Shown: positions 1 to 9,340, counted from the stretch's first letter. The stretch: 64,000 nt of DNA from Bacillota bacterium (GCA_013178415.1 JABLXA010000018.1:1-64000), one strand, 5' to 3'. The notes: generated by a model from the letters alone, not told the origin. A program made the numbers and translations.

Positions 1-2
1 GC

Positions 3-95
3 TTGCAGGTTTCAGGTCGGATATATATGTGGTCGTCCGACCGAGCCCGTACCAGCGTGAATGAAGAGATAGAAAATGATTCCGAAGAAAAATAA
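3..95 (+). CDS. C-terminal end of an unknown upstream gene (partial)
   Basis: A frame open from the window edge ends at TAA 93-95. The visible tail is basic then acidic and ends in E-N-D-S-E-E-K. The next gene starts about 110 bases on in the same direction, so this could be the partner gene that usually precedes AbiEii-type proteins, but nothing in 30 residues identifies a family. The other two forward frames stop at 58-64. Existence as a real gene end is an inference from the acidic hydrophilic tail only. Confidence 0.3.
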   Translation: MQVSGRIYMWSSDRARTSVNEEIENDSEEK

Positions 96-206
96 GTAAC
101 ATCAGGGGCAGGGGTGCGAAATGTAGGCTGGCAATATAACTGGAATGATATAGCTGAAAAGATGCAATTCTCTCGAGAAAAAGGTAGAATATCAGGGGAT
201 GGATAT

Positions 207-926
207 ATGGAACTGGACAGAATTTTAGGTAGAAACGGCCAATCGATCTGCAAAGCGCTCAGTAATAGTGAGCTTATGGCGGAATTCTATCTCGCGGGCG
301 GGACTGGGTTGGCACTACAGCTTGGGCACCGTAAGTCCTTTGACCTTGATTTTTTCCAAAAGGGCAAGGAAGAGAAAATCCGATTTTCCGAGATCTCCAG
401 GGAGATCAACCGCCTTTTTGGGGTAAAGCGAGCAAGCCTGGAATTCAAACAGATTGATCAGGTCATCTGGAGCATCGACGGCGTGAAAGTGACTTTCCTG
501 GCATATCCTTTCCCTCTTGTTTACCCCCTTGTGCCAGGCGGGTCAATCGCTGGAGAATTGGATGGCATCTTTTTAGCCTCGCAGCAGGAGATCGCTCTTA
601 TGAAAGCCTATGCCCTCGGGCGGCTGGCTACATTCAGAGATCACATCGACCTATATTTCCTCCTCCATCATCAGATAATCACTCTCGGCGACATTATCCA
701 GGAGGCTGCCAGCAAATTCATCATCGACGGCGAAAGGGTATTCTCCGGTAGGCTATTCTTGGAACAACTAGCATATACACAAGATGTCGAGGATAAGGAG
801 GCATCAATTAATCTGGTTACCGGGGAAGAGGGCATCTCGCACATAAAGGTGGAGAGATTCCTCAAGACCCAGGTGCAGCACTTTTTAGACCGGCATGTAA
901 TGAACAATGGGGGATCTGCTATATGA
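207..926 (+). CDS. AbiEii/AbiGii-type nucleotidyltransferase (toxin-like)
   Basis: Nucleotidyltransferase of the AbiEii/AbiGii (formerly DUF1814) family. The hallmark is near the N-terminus: AGGTGLAL followed by HRKSFDLDFF, the GG/T loop and the acidic metal-binding pair of the NTase fold. Family members act as the toxin half of AbiE-type abortive-infection or toxin-antitoxin pairs. I chose ATG 207 because AGGGGAT lies six bases upstream and it leaves about 30 residues before the motif, the usual distance; a GTG at 114 with AGGGGCAGG before it is possible. It overlaps the next gene by ATGA. No AbiEi-type antitoxin is visible, but its expected place is mostly outside the window. Confidence 0.85.
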   Translation: MELDRILGRNGQSICKALSNSELMAEFYLAGGTGLALQLGHRKSFDLDFFQKGKEEKIRFSEISREINRLFGVKRASLEFKQIDQVIWSIDGVKVTFLAYPFPLVYPLVPGGSIAGELDGIFLASQQEIALMKAYALGRLATFRDHIDLYFLLHHQIITLGDIIQEAASKFIIDGERVFSGRLFLEQLAYTQDVEDKEASINLVTGEEGISHIKVERFLKTQVQHFLDRHVMNNGGSAI

Positions 927-1243
927 GACTCCCAGATTTTTTCGCAGACCTTTTCAAAAACTATGACTTCGATACTATTGACGATGAAAAGCACTACAAA
1001 ATGATAATCAAGACCGTACTGTCCCGCGGGACCTTGGAACAGATTACCTGGTTATTCCAGCATTATGGCAAGGGGAAGGTCCGCGAGGTCTTTAGGGAAG
1101 ATTATTACGGGTTGCGTACGTTACCCGAAGCTACACGAAGCCTCTGGGAATTGGCATTTATCGAAAAGCCACCGCAGGAAGACAATAGTCGGGCATCTCG
1201 ATGGCGGTGCCGACGCCTGTCGGGAACGGAGACAGAGATATAG
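923..1243 (+). CDS. Small DUF6922-like partner of the AbiEii protein
   Basis: Starts within the stop of the AbiEii gene (ATGA overlap), so it is translationally coupled to it. The N-terminal 80 residues (LPDFFADLFKNYDF..., then TVLSRGTLEQITWLF and a Trp-Glu-Leu-rich segment) resemble the short proteins of the DUF6922 type that commonly sit next to AbiEii NTases; function unknown. The last 20 or so residues are Arg-rich and unlike the rest, so the 3' end may have drifted or be frameshifted. The family call is from memory of the pattern and is tentative; coupling to the NTase is seen directly. Confidence 0.65.
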   Translation: MRLPDFFADLFKNYDFDTIDDEKHYKMIIKTVLSRGTLEQITWLFQHYGKGKVREVFREDYYGLRTLPEATRSLWELAFIEKPPQEDNSRASRWRCRRLSGTETEI

Positions 1244-1336
1244 TCAACTTTTATGTAAATTATCTGTCATATGACATTACATTGAGCTGCCATAGGAAGG
1301 AATAGCAGACAAGATGAATAACGATCTAGGCCCGCC

Positions 1337-2245
1337 TCAACGCGCGAAACGATGCAGTCCTGCCTCTTTCGCAAGGCGGATTGCCTCTTCATATTCGCGT
1401 CTTGTCACAGGGCGATCGAGGGGAGGATATTCACGCGCACGGTATTCAGGGCGATACTGCGCCATAATATTGATATATGTATCACGTGAGATTTCTTCTG
1501 CGATGAATCGGACGATCTCAGAAGTCCCGGCCAGCCCTCCTGGCAGCACAAGGTGACGCACCAAAAGCCCGCGCACCGCAATGCCATCTTCATCGACTAC
1601 CAGATCACCCACCTGCCTATGCATCTCTTTCAAAGCTGCCTTCACAACCCGTGGATAGTCTCGGGCCTTTGAAAGGCGAAGCCCCTCCTTGGGATCATTA
1701 TACTTGATGTCCGGCATATAGATATCGACGACGCCATCGAGTATCTTCAGTGCCATGAGGGATTCATAGCCACCACAGTTATATACAAGTGGGAGTTCTA
1801 GTCCATCTTTGCAGGCGGTTAAAAGGGCGCTGAGTATATGAGGCATATAGTGTGTCGGAGTAACAAGGTTGATATTATGGCACCCCATCTCCTGGAGCTC
1901 GAGCATTATGCTGGCAAGTTTGGCCCCAGAGACCGTATGCCCCATGCGGAGATGGCTGATCTCCCAGTTCTGGCAAAAGACGCATTTCAGGTTACACCCG
2001 GTGAAGAATATTGTCCCAGAACCATGAGTGCCCACAAGAGGTTCTTCTTCACCGAAGTGAGGGCCATAACTCGAAATCTGTACGCTGTCATCGGATCTAC
2101 ATACTCCCAATTCCCCGGCAAGGCGATCGACTCCGCACTCGTGAGCGCATAAGTCGCACACCCTTAATCTTTCCCAGGCTTCATCCTTTCGTTTAGCCAG
2201 CTCGCCACTTTCCCAGAGTGCCCGATATGAACCTACATGCTTCAT
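1337..2245 (-). CDS. PflA-like radical SAM protein (COG1313 type)
   Basis: Radical SAM enzyme of the pyruvate-formate-lyase-activase-like COG1313 group. The SAM cluster motif is GCNLKCVFCQNWE (Cx3Cx2C). It is preceded by an N-terminal Cys set (CDLCAHECG and then GVC) characteristic of this subgroup and probably binding another metal or cluster. The substrate is unknown for the group. ATG 2245 is chosen because GGTGAAGG lies just upstream; an upstream TTG at 2290 has no ribosome site. It is the last gene of the minus-strand run that begins with the glycine-cleavage genes, about 80 bases after the BioB-like gene, so it may share their transcript. Confidence 0.85.
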   Translation of the reverse strand: MKHVGSYRALWESGELAKRKDEAWERLRVCDLCAHECGVDRLAGELGVCRSDDSVQISSYGPHFGEEEPLVGTHGSGTIFFTGCNLKCVFCQNWEISHLRMGHTVSGAKLASIMLELQEMGCHNINLVTPTHYMPHILSALLTACKDGLELPLVYNCGGYESLMALKILDGVVDIYMPDIKYNDPKEGLRLSKARDYPRVVKAALKEMHRQVGDLVVDEDGIAVRGLLVRHLVLPGGLAGTSEIVRFIAEEISRDTYINIMAQYRPEYRAREYPPLDRPVTRREYEEAIRLAKEAGLHRFAR

Positions 2246-2328
2246 AAAACCTTCACCAACGCCGCCGCAGAATCTATGACGCTGTCGCAAGACTCGAAAG
2301 ACTTATTTCGTGGCCAGGAATTCATGAC

Positions 2329-3426
2329 CTATAGGAATCCCAATCGGTTCAAAGCATCCCTTACCTCTGATTCTGTAAGAGGTCGCGGATAGTTATACAT
2401 GAATCCGCCTGGCGATTCATTATAATAAGGCCTATTACATCCAGGACATCCTGAGGTTTCAAATGGCTTTCCCGAATATAAAATGGAAACCAGATCCTCA
2501 TTGGCCATGCCCCAATCGACGATTCTGCCATTTTCATCAAAAATGAACTGCTCTGCTCGCCTCAGATTTTTCACGATGAGCCACCTGGCAACCTGAATTC
2601 GCCTGTAAACGCAAGGATCCGGGGGGGACTCGCTCCCAAGGGGAGTTCCGGGCACCGGCGTGAATGCGAAAAGCCCCACAGTCACTCCAAAATCGTGGAC
2701 CTCCTGAATTGCCTGGACCATTTCTCTTTCGCTTTCCCCGAGCCCTACTATCAGGTGAGTGCCAATCCGCCCCGGATACATACATGCCGCATGCTTCAAC
2801 AATTCCATCATCTTGGTGCGGCTGCCGCCCTTGATCTCCCGAAAAAGGCTATCAGTAGGACAATCCTCGGCTATTCCAATTCTATCCGCTCCAAGGCTAA
2901 ATAGCTCATGAATTTCCTCAAGGTTTGCCGGATACCAGGATATCGATACGGGCAATAGATCCGCTAATTCATCGAGAAGATGGCCTATTATCACCCTGCC
3001 CCTATTATTCCTGACCGTCTGGATGCAGGCGCGCTGAAACTTCCGAGCCCCACCGGTTTTATTTCCCGGGAAATCATCTAGAGCCTGCTTGATCGCGGCA
3101 ACCACCTGCTCAACAGGAAATTCTGGCCAGGTTATCCGGGAAAGTAAGTCGCTCCTTCCTGCGCTGGTGCTGGCCTGAGGGCAGAACTTGCATATCCCGT
3201 GGCATCCACCAGGGGTCAAAAGGTAGGCCGTTGTAGGAGGCGCATCCATCCGGCCCCTTATAAGTCCAAGGGCGATGGCTGTCCCAAGAGACACACGAAT
3301 TGAATCCTCCCGCACCAAGGATTCCTCCTGAGATTCTTGGCCCATCCGAGTCTTGTGACCATCGGGATTGATGCTTTGGACGACGCCGCAAGGAATAGCC
3401 CCCAAACCCTCCTGTAGTGCCGACAT
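2329..3426 (-). CDS. BioB-like radical SAM protein, probable lipoyl synthase component (LipS type)
   Basis: Radical SAM protein of 365 aa in the biotin-synthase-like superfamily. The SAM-cluster Cys are C75, C79 and C82 (GCHGICKFC). A second Cys pair, CPGC at about 327-330, is followed by NRPYYNE and a Gly-Gly-Phe segment near the C-terminus. It lacks the LipA auxiliary CX4CX5C cluster and the RSSY motif. Proteins of this pattern pair with a second, shorter BioB-like protein (here 5089-5958) to form the LipS1/LipS2 lipoyl synthase first shown in Thermococcus kodakarensis, which inserts two sulfurs into octanoyl groups. That assignment rests on my recall of the family plus the adjacent gcvH operon; I do not assign which subunit it is. 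It follows the FAD gene after five bases. Confidence 0.7.
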   Translation of the reverse strand: MSALQEGLGAIPCGVVQSINPDGHKTRMGQESQEESLVREDSIRVSLGTAIALGLIRGRMDAPPTTAYLLTPGGCHGICKFCPQASTSAGRSDLLSRITWPEFPVEQVVAAIKQALDDFPGNKTGGARKFQRACIQTVRNNRGRVIIGHLLDELADLLPVSISWYPANLEEIHELFSLGADRIGIAEDCPTDSLFREIKGGSRTKMMELLKHAACMYPGRIGTHLIVGLGESEREMVQAIQEVHDFGVTVGLFAFTPVPGTPLGSESPPDPCVYRRIQVARWLIVKNLRRAEQFIFDENGRIVDWGMANEDLVSILYSGKPFETSGCPGCNRPYYNESPGGFMYNYPRPLTESEVRDALNRLGFL

Positions 3427-3431
3427 ATATT

Positions 3432-4835
3432 CTACAGATTCGCCCCCTGCTCTTTGAGAATGTTCCTCAATTTGATACCATCTAACTCCCTGGGTTTGAT
3501 ATTTTGATTGACTGACAGGGCAGCTGCAGTTCCGGCAGCCTGGCCCAGGCTATAGCAATTAGGCTGTATCCTGATGGATGATTGTGCCTCAAATGTAGCT
3601 GAGATGCACCTGCCAGCCACCAGCAGACCATCTACCCCTTTTGGGACAAGGCACCTGTATGGGATCTCATGGTAATCTCCTTCCGGCACATTGCCATATT
3701 CGCAGCCCGTGGCCTCATCCCGCGATGCAGCCTCACTGGTTCTCGCCCTATGGATATCTATAGGATAGGCATTCCGAACGATCGCATCCGGGAACTTCCG
3801 TGCTTGCAGGACATCGCTCGCAGTCAATACATATTCACCGATGATGCGTCGAGATTCCCTCACCCCGACCATCGGAGCAACTGCCACAAGGTAAGCCTTT
3901 TCGCAGCCAGGGAGATATTTGCGGCAAAAATCGATCAGGCGCTTTATGGCCTTCCGCCCGTTGATTTGAGCCTGGGTCAAATGGAATACATCGGCTCCAT
4001 TGACTTTGTCGGAAATTCTTGGACAATTGAAGGCAAGCTCTCCCGGGCGCCCGGGGACGGAAAATGCTTGAAAATAATCCCCGTCGCTCTCATCGAGTAT
4101 TCCATCCTCCACTGCTTTCCGGAATATGGGTTCGAGTGCAGAACCTCTACCCCAGACCATGAATATGTGGAGACTGCCGCTAGATTGCGGTTCTCCGCCA
4201 ATTGAAGTCCAGAATTCCGATAGCCTTGCTAAATTCACATTTCCCATTAGGAAACGGAGCGACATGGCCTGATTGGTCCCATGCGGAGGCCTGCCTGATT
4301 CAAAGGGAACTCCAGATTTGACGGCTATATCAGCATCACCGGTGGCATCTACCGTAACCTTACCATAGACAACCTGGCGACCCGACTTATTCTCCAGGAT
4401 CAGCCCAACGAGATCGCAATTCTCAAGCACAACATCGGCAACGAAAGTATGGTAAAGAATTTCCACCCCTGATTCAAGAGCAAGTTCCTCTAGAACGAAT
4501 TTCAGCATCTCGGGGTCGAACCAGTTCGGATCGGCAATCCCTCGTTCATCATTGGCCTCGTTCAGGCTTGATGCGAGCCTACCCTTAACCTCATCCAAGA
4601 TTCCCCTATTCAAATCATCTGATCCTGCCCTGTTGAGCATGAGAGGTGTTACGAGGCTGCCACTGGCAGATCCGCCAAGAAACCCCAGCTGTTCGATGAG
4701 AAATGTCTTTGCGCCGTTCCTTGCCGCTGCCACAGCCGCCGCTACTCCCGCGGGCCCGCCCCCTCCTATGAGCACATCATATTTTCCAATAACAGGAATG
4801 CTCTTCCCCTTGTCTGAAAACAACTCGAATCCCAT
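3432..4835 (-). CDS. FAD-dependent oxidoreductase (FAD_oxidored family)
   Basis: Flavoprotein of 467 aa with an N-terminal dinucleotide fold: GGGGPAGVAAAVAAARNG followed by an acidic residue near 50 and a GGSASG loop, as in the FAD_oxidored (PF12831) family. A late GLLVAGRCISAT segment and a C-terminal SLGQAAGTAAAL helix complete the FAD site. The electron acceptor is not evident. ATG 4835 follows a GGGAGGG-rich site; TTG 4856 is less likely. The gene lies between two BioB-like radical SAM genes, five bases before one of them, so it may pass electrons to them. A flavoprotein called LipT has been linked to LipS clusters, but I cannot confirm that this protein is its homologue. Confidence 0.8.
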   Translation of the reverse strand: MGFELFSDKGKSIPVIGKYDVLIGGGGPAGVAAAVAAARNGAKTFLIEQLGFLGGSASGSLVTPLMLNRAGSDDLNRGILDEVKGRLASSLNEANDERGIADPNWFDPEMLKFVLEELALESGVEILYHTFVADVVLENCDLVGLILENKSGRQVVYGKVTVDATGDADIAVKSGVPFESGRPPHGTNQAMSLRFLMGNVNLARLSEFWTSIGGEPQSSGSLHIFMVWGRGSALEPIFRKAVEDGILDESDGDYFQAFSVPGRPGELAFNCPRISDKVNGADVFHLTQAQINGRKAIKRLIDFCRKYLPGCEKAYLVAVAPMVGVRESRRIIGEYVLTASDVLQARKFPDAIVRNAYPIDIHRARTSEAASRDEATGCEYGNVPEGDYHEIPYRCLVPKGVDGLLVAGRCISATFEAQSSIRIQPNCYSLGQAAGTAAALSVNQNIKPRELDGIKLRNILKEQGANL

Positions 4836-4973
4836 CTCCCAATCCCTCCCCCTCAAGAAATATCCCCCTACCCCTTGAAAAACGTGTAGAAGGTATGGGT
4901 CACCAAGCCCGAATTAAGTCTATGAGTTGACCATACGAGGTACGCCTGGTAACGGCGCGCTGGCGATGTTATT

Positions 4974-5001
4974 TCCCAACTCCAGACTTGGCCATCAGTA
5001 G
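4974..5001 (+). repeat. R3: short sequence shared with 30257-30284
   Basis: The block CCCAACTCCAGACTTGGCCA recurs with two substitutions at about 30258-30280, where it directly flanks an R1 repeat copy. It lies in the 250-base gap between the FAD gene and the second BioB-like gene, where I see no other feature. It is probably a remnant of the same composite intergenic element as R1. Confidence 0.5.
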
Positions 5002-5088
5002 ATCCCATCGTGGTCCCCACTGCCTCATGAGGAATCCGGGTCCCATCCCACTCCCCGCTACTTCACTTCACGAGGGATTCCGGTCCCA

Positions 5089-5958
5089 TTATACGGACCT
5101 ATCTTGCTCCGTCATGAATTCAGACGAGGCCTCAGTCTCCGCCGCATCAGGAGGAAGAACGCAACATTCATCCCCCCAAATCACCCTGAGGCCCTGCTTT
5201 TCAGCCAGCATAACCGCCTCCAGGGCCGGGGCCACAATCCTGCTCACTCCCAACCGGACCGCGGCTTGATCTATCTCCGCGCGATATCTGCCTCTGGGTC
5301 TCATGCATCCCAGATATACTGGCGTCCCGGGCATCGCTTTCATGGCATATTGCATGACCTCAACAACTTCATTAACCGGTGGCGGAGAAATACCTGAGTA
5401 TTTTGTTCCTAGGGTTGGGATGAGAACGAGAAAGACGATGGCCTCCGCGCCAAGCTGGCATAAAGCGTCAATAGCCGCATATTCACCCGAAACCTTGCCC
5501 CCGAGTAGTCCGACACAAATATGCGGTATAACACGCGCGGATTTTCTCAGCATTTGATAGGTCTGAATATAGTCATCGCCTGAACGCTGGATTCCATAGA
5601 CCTCGCGAATCGTGGCGTCGTCCACAACAAAATCGAATGAAATGACAGAGGCCATAAGCGCTATCTCGCGCGCCTCCTCCCCGGTCACTAGGCCGACATG
5701 AAAGTTCAAGGAGAAATTTCTGGAGAGCTCAAGTAATTCCTGCTTATGCGACAAGACGGGAACACGCCCGGAAGGGTCACACCCGCCGCTTATTAGGCAG
5801 CTCTTGATGATTGTCGGATCTAGGGTATGCCAGAGGCCCGGGGGCAGCATGTGACGAAGATAATGCCCGCCACAATGAGCACAATTCAGGGAACACGCCC
5901 GGCCCGTGACACTAAGACTCGCTGTCTTTTTAGGATTTACGAACATCATGCCATTCAT
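5089..5958 (-). CDS. Short BioB-like radical SAM protein, probable second lipoyl synthase component (LipS type)
   Basis: Radical SAM protein of 289 aa with Cys 22, 26 and 29 (CSLNCAHCGGHYL) for the SAM cluster. Downstream are SGGCDPSGRVPV, FHVGLVTG, a PHICVGLLGGK strand and LGCMRPRGRYR, a pattern shared by a family widespread in archaea and anaerobic Bacillota. Together with the longer partner at 2329-3426 it matches the two-protein LipS1/LipS2 lipoyl synthase. The context supports this: the nearest upstream operon encodes GcvH, a lipoyl carrier. No lipoate ligase or LipB is in the window. The ATG at 5958 has no clear ribosome site; ATG 5949 is an alternative. Radical SAM call is certain, LipS role is inferred. 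Confidence 0.7.
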   Translation of the reverse strand: MNGMMFVNPKKTASLSVTGRACSLNCAHCGGHYLRHMLPPGLWHTLDPTIIKSCLISGGCDPSGRVPVLSHKQELLELSRNFSLNFHVGLVTGEEAREIALMASVISFDFVVDDATIREVYGIQRSGDDYIQTYQMLRKSARVIPHICVGLLGGKVSGEYAAIDALCQLGAEAIVFLVLIPTLGTKYSGISPPPVNEVVEVMQYAMKAMPGTPVYLGCMRPRGRYRAEIDQAAVRLGVSRIVAPALEAVMLAEKQGLRVIWGDECCVLPPDAAETEASSEFMTEQDRSV

Positions 5959-6122
5959 AGACTATACCACGGCGGAAATCCCCGCTTTCCGACATAGGGG
6001 AGAGCCGCCCCTCCTTTCAATTCGGTCGCGCTCCTATTTAATACCATCTATGAGCCCAAGACCCTGGCCACCTGTCCACTCTTTGGGCACTTTACGCATG
6101 GGGTTGTCCACTTTGTGGACAG

Positions 6123-6218
6123 ACGCCCATCCCGCTGCGGCAGCACCATTAGAAGGATGAAAATGGCAGCGACCTATTTTCGGGGTAGCCCCCCATGCCG
6201 CCACGGCGCCACCATCAG
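6123..6218 (+). repeat. R1 copy A (with a second half copy)
   Basis: Shares the core CACCATTAGAAGGATGAAAA with copies at 11.1, 20.65, 23.1, 27.4 and 30.3 kb. Here the unit is followed by CGGGGTAGCCCC, a small inverted repeat also present at copy C, and then by a partial second unit with GCCGCCACGGCGCCACCATC at about 6198-6217. On the minus strand the core reads as the hydrophobic peptide VAAIFILLMVLPQR, preceded directly by a TAG stop. Confidence 0.75.
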
Positions 6219-6243
6219 TTTGGACGGGTCCACTGAGCAGCCT

Positions 6244-6372
6244 CGCAGCAAGGCTGCGTCCGGCGGAAGGGATATCGTCGCAACCCATTGCAGCAAGGTC
6301 GCATCCATCGGAAGGAACACTACTGACCCACTGCCGCATCCGACGGGACGGAGCCCGCATCTCCGCCGCCGG
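6244..6372 (+). repeat. R2 degenerate tandem repeat
   Basis: Three to four imperfect units of the form GCAGCAAGGTCGCATCC followed by a GG-rich half, starting near 6246, 6290, 6331 and 6354, with irregular spacing of about 20-45 bases. A second R2 array is at 43357-43425. The units are too degenerate and unevenly spaced for CRISPR. On the minus strand they read as PSDGCDLAAM and PSAGRSLAAR. Confidence 0.6.
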
Positions 6373-6375
6373 AAC

Positions 6376-7929
6376 TCAGCTCTCCGGTCCTGCTTCCCTC
6401 TTCCATCTCAATTTCGGTCTCCTGGCAGCAGTCACTTCATCAAGCCGCCCGACAACCGTTGTATGGGGGGCGCTGCGTAGATACCCTGGATCATTCTTTG
6501 CTTTCTCCGCGATCTCCTTCATGGCGTCGCAAAATGCGTCCAGGGTCTCCATGCTCTCTGTCTCCGTAGGTTCTATCATCATAGCTTCCTTCACGATGAG
6601 CGGGAAATAGATAGTGGGAGCATGGAAACCGTAATCAAGAAGCGCCTTGGCAATATCAGAAGCATGAATCCCATGTTCCATCTGATTTTTCGCTGAAATC
6701 ACAAACTCATGTTTACAATATCTATTATAAGGAAGGTGATAATGATCTTTCAGCTTTTTCTGTAAATAATTGGCATTCAAAACCGCAGCGTAGCTTGCAT
6801 TCCTCAACCCGTCTGCCCCAAGGGCTCGAATATAAGCGTATGCCTTGACCATCACACTGAAATTCCCATAGAAGGATCTTACTCTACCCACACTGAGAGG
6901 GCGGTTAAAATCGAGATAATATGCCGGATCTCCATCCCCGGAGGAACTATCTTTTTCAACTGTGGGCACGGGAAGGAACGGTATCAGATCTTTCTTGACC
7001 CCTACTGGGCCACTGCCGGGTCCCCCGCCCCCGTGCGGAGTGGAGAATGTCTTATGCAGGTTGAAGTGCAAGACATCAAACCCCATGTCGCCAGGCCTCG
7101 TTATTCCCATAATGGCGTTCATATTGGCACCATCATAGTAGAGAAGGCCCCCTCTTTCATGAACGATCCTGGCAATCTCGGCGATATTCTCGTCGAAAAG
7201 GCCCAGCGTATTTGGGTTTGTCAGCATCAAGGCCGCCACAGAATCGTCCATCACTGAGCGCAATTCATTTACATCCACGCCCCCTCGTTCGTCTGACTTT
7301 ACTTCAACGACCTGATACCCACAGAATGCTGCACTTGCAGGGTTGGTGCCATGGGCGGAATCCGGCACAATTACTTTTATCCGCTTGCCGCCCTCGCCTC
7401 TATGCTCATGGTAAGCGCGGATCATTAGAAGCCCCGTCAATTCACCATGCGCACCTGCCGCAGGCTGCAAAGTCACCGCATCCATCCCGCCGATTTCACA
7501 TAGATATTGTTGCAGTTCATACATGAGCCGCAGCGCGCCCTGAACCAAATCAGCAGGTTCGTAAGGGTGAAGTGTGGTGAACCCCGGGAGGGAGGCTAGA
7601 TATTCATTGACCTTCGGATTGTATTTCATTGTACATGACCCAAGCGGGTAAAATCCCACATCAACTCCATGATTCCTCTGGGAAAGGCGCACAAAGTGAC
7701 GCACCACGTCAATCTCAGATACTTCCGGCAGGTCAGGCTCGCCCCTTCTCAGATAGTCCACTGGAATAAGTTCTTCTACTGCAGCGTCGTCAACATCGCA
7801 CGGGGGAAGAGAATATCCCTTGCGCCCTGGAGTCGAAAGCTCGAAGATCACGGGTTCCCAGGACCTGCTTGTGTCCTGCTTACCAGCGAGGCATCCTTCC
7901 GGACTACTATTATTTTCAATTATACTCAT
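6376..7929 (-). CDS. gcvPB: Glycine dehydrogenase (decarboxylating) subunit 2, P-protein beta
   Basis: C-terminal half of the glycine cleavage P-protein as a separate subunit, 517 aa. With GcvPA it decarboxylates glycine on PLP and transfers aminomethyl to the lipoyl arm of GcvH. The PLP lysine is K293 in [18 protein letters not shown], and [12 protein letters not shown] is a further cofactor-site motif. Its ATG overlaps the gcvPA stop by four bases (ATGA), and GGGGGACC lies just upstream. The split of GcvP into two proteins is normal in Bacillota and archaea and is not a frameshift. The length is typical, with a somewhat longer N-terminus. Confidence 0.97.
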   Translation of the reverse strand: MSIIENNSSPEGCLAGKQDTSRSWEPVIFELSTPGRKGYSLPPCDVDDAAVEELIPVDYLRRGEPDLPEVSEIDVVRHFVRLSQRNHGVDVGFYPLGSCTMKYNPKVNEYLASLPGFTTLHPYEPADLVQGALRLMYELQQYLCEIGGMDAVTLQPAAGAHGELTGLLMIRAYHEHRGEGGKRIKVIVPDSAHGTNPASAAFCGYQVVEVKSDERGGVDVNELRSVMDDSVAALMLTNPNTLGLFDENIAEIARIVHERGGLLYYDGANMNAIMGITRPGDMGFDVLHFNLHKTFSTPHGGGGPGSGPVGVKKDLIPFLPVPTVEKDSSSGDGDPAYYLDFNRPLSVGRVRSFYGNFSVMVKAYAYIRALGADGLRNASYAAVLNANYLQKKLKDHYHLPYNRYCKHEFVISAKNQMEHGIHASDIAKALLDYGFHAPTIYFPLIVKEAMMIEPTETESMETLDAFCDAMKEIAEKAKNDPGYLRSAPHTTVVGRLDEVTAARRPKLRWKREAGPES

Positions 7930-9338
7930 GCCTGGTCCCCCTTTTCGCGCCCCTGAATGCTTTTATGCCTGGCCCCTTGTTCGTCCTCAAGAGCAAGTGC
8001 CCTAAGCTCCTCCGCAAGGCGGTCAATCTCATCTTTGGTGCGCTTCTCAGTTACCGCGATCATCAAGCCGTCCTGTAGTTCCTCCATTTCCGAGAATATA
8101 CTGCCTAGATCGAGGCCGGCAAGTATACCATGTTCCTTGAGCCTGGTTACGACCGAGGACGGCGACATGGGACAGGAGACCACAAATTCCTTGAAAAATG
8201 GCGCATGATATTTGATGGAAAAACCAGAAATCGAGTCTATGGCCTTTGCTGCATAATGCGACTTCTGGACACAGAGACGTCCTATCTCCTTTATGCCGCT
8301 CTTCCCAAGGAGGGAAAGATATACAGTGGCAGCCAGAGCACACAAGGCCTCATTAGAGCAGATATTTGAAGTGGCCCTCTCCCGCCTGATATGCTGCTCA
8401 CGAGCCTGGAGGGTCAAGACATAACCCCGCCGGCCTAGATTGTCTGTGGTCTCTCCGACTACCCGCCCTGGCATATTACGTATGAATTCGTTTCTGCACG
8501 TCAGAAAACCCAGATATGGTCCACCGAAATTGAGCGGATTTCCAAGGCCCTGGCCCTCACCGACAGCTATATCCGCGCCATATTCTCCAGGTGGGGATAG
8601 GATCCCAAGGGAGACAGGGTCTACACATGCTACGAATAGGGCCCCAGCCCGGTGGGCGATTTCCGACGCCGCTGCCATGGGTTCTATATAGCCGAGAAAA
8701 TTCGGATTTTGTAATATCAAACATGCTGTCTCATTAGTTATGTGATCTCTGATGGCATCAAGGTCTGTCTGCCCTTCCTGAAAATCTATTTCCTTTATTG
8801 TCAACCCGAGGGCATGGGCATAAGTCCTGAGGACCGCGCGATACTCAGGGTGGACAGCCTTGGATACCATGATCTGGCCGCGCCGTGTTTGTCTGACTGA
8901 CATTGTTGCAGCCTCAGCCATAGCCGTTGCTCCATCATACATGGAGGCATTACTTATTTCCATATCCGTTAACTCACACATAAGAGACTGATATTCGAAT
9001 ATCGACTGCAAGATGCCCTGGCTTACCTCAGCCTGGTATGGAGTATAAGCGGTATAAAATTCGGAGCGTCCAAGGATTTCAAAAACTGCCCGAGGAATGA
9101 AATGATCATACGAGCCTCCGCCCAGAAAACATACATAGTCATCCGCCCCATGGTTAAGTGCTGCAAGCCCCTGGACGTGTTTTATCACCTCATACTCCGA
9201 CATTCCTGCCGGCAAGTTGAGTTCCCGGTTCAGCCAGAGAGCCGGGGAGATGTCAGAGAAAAGGTCCTCTATCGACTCCACGCCGATCTCGGAGAGCATC
9301 CGCTGCCGCTCCCTCTCTGTATTGGGAATATAGTTCAA
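7926..9338 (-). CDS. gcvPA: Glycine dehydrogenase (decarboxylating) subunit 1, P-protein alpha
   Basis: N-terminal half of P-protein, 470 aa, slightly longer than usual. It has the family start [13 protein letters not shown]..., then [11 protein letters not shown] and a [18 protein letters not shown] segment typical of GcvPA. It forms the heterodimer with GcvPB. The start is TTG 9338, two bases after the gcvH stop, with GGGGAG nine bases before it. Gene order gcvT-gcvH-gcvPA-gcvPB on one strand behind a glycine riboswitch shows a single glycine-inducible operon. Confidence 0.97.
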   Translation of the reverse strand: MNYIPNTERERQRMLSEIGVESIEDLFSDISPALWLNRELNLPAGMSEYEVIKHVQGLAALNHGADDYVCFLGGGSYDHFIPRAVFEILGRSEFYTAYTPYQAEVSQGILQSIFEYQSLMCELTDMEISNASMYDGATAMAEAATMSVRQTRRGQIMVSKAVHPEYRAVLRTYAHALGLTIKEIDFQEGQTDLDAIRDHITNETACLILQNPNFLGYIEPMAAASEIAHRAGALFVACVDPVSLGILSPPGEYGADIAVGEGQGLGNPLNFGGPYLGFLTCRNEFIRNMPGRVVGETTDNLGRRGYVLTLQAREQHIRRERATSNICSNEALCALAATVYLSLLGKSGIKEIGRLCVQKSHYAAKAIDSISGFSIKYHAPFFKEFVVSCPMSPSSVVTRLKEHGILAGLDLGSIFSEMEELQDGLMIAVTEKRTKDEIDRLAEELRALALEDEQGARHKSIQGREKGDQA

Positions 9339-9340
9339 TT

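Larger units (their letters stand above)
5959..6375. other. 417-base intergenic region made largely of repeats
   Basis: Between gcvPB and the BioB-like gene there is no convincing coding sequence; short frames here are built from repeat units. From 6123 it holds an R1 copy plus a half copy, and from 6244 to 6372 a run of R2 units. No promoter or terminator is evident, so the radical SAM genes could be read from the glycine-cleavage transcript or from a promoter I cannot see. Confidence 0.6.

Noticed and set aside
1337-2245. AmmeMemoRadiSam system
   Set aside because: The radical SAM protein is in the right broad group, but no AMMECR1 or Memo gene is present.
2329-5958. Classical LipA or BioB genes
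   Set aside because: Neither protein has the LipA CX4CX5C/RSSY set, and no other biotin gene is nearby; the paired short and long forms fit LipS better.
6244-6372. CRISPR array
   Set aside because: Units are degenerate, unevenly spaced and GC-rich, with no identical repeats and no cas genes.
6376-9338. P-protein gene broken by a frameshift
   Set aside because: gcvPA and gcvPB are a natural two-subunit form with an ATGA overlap and full-length motifs.
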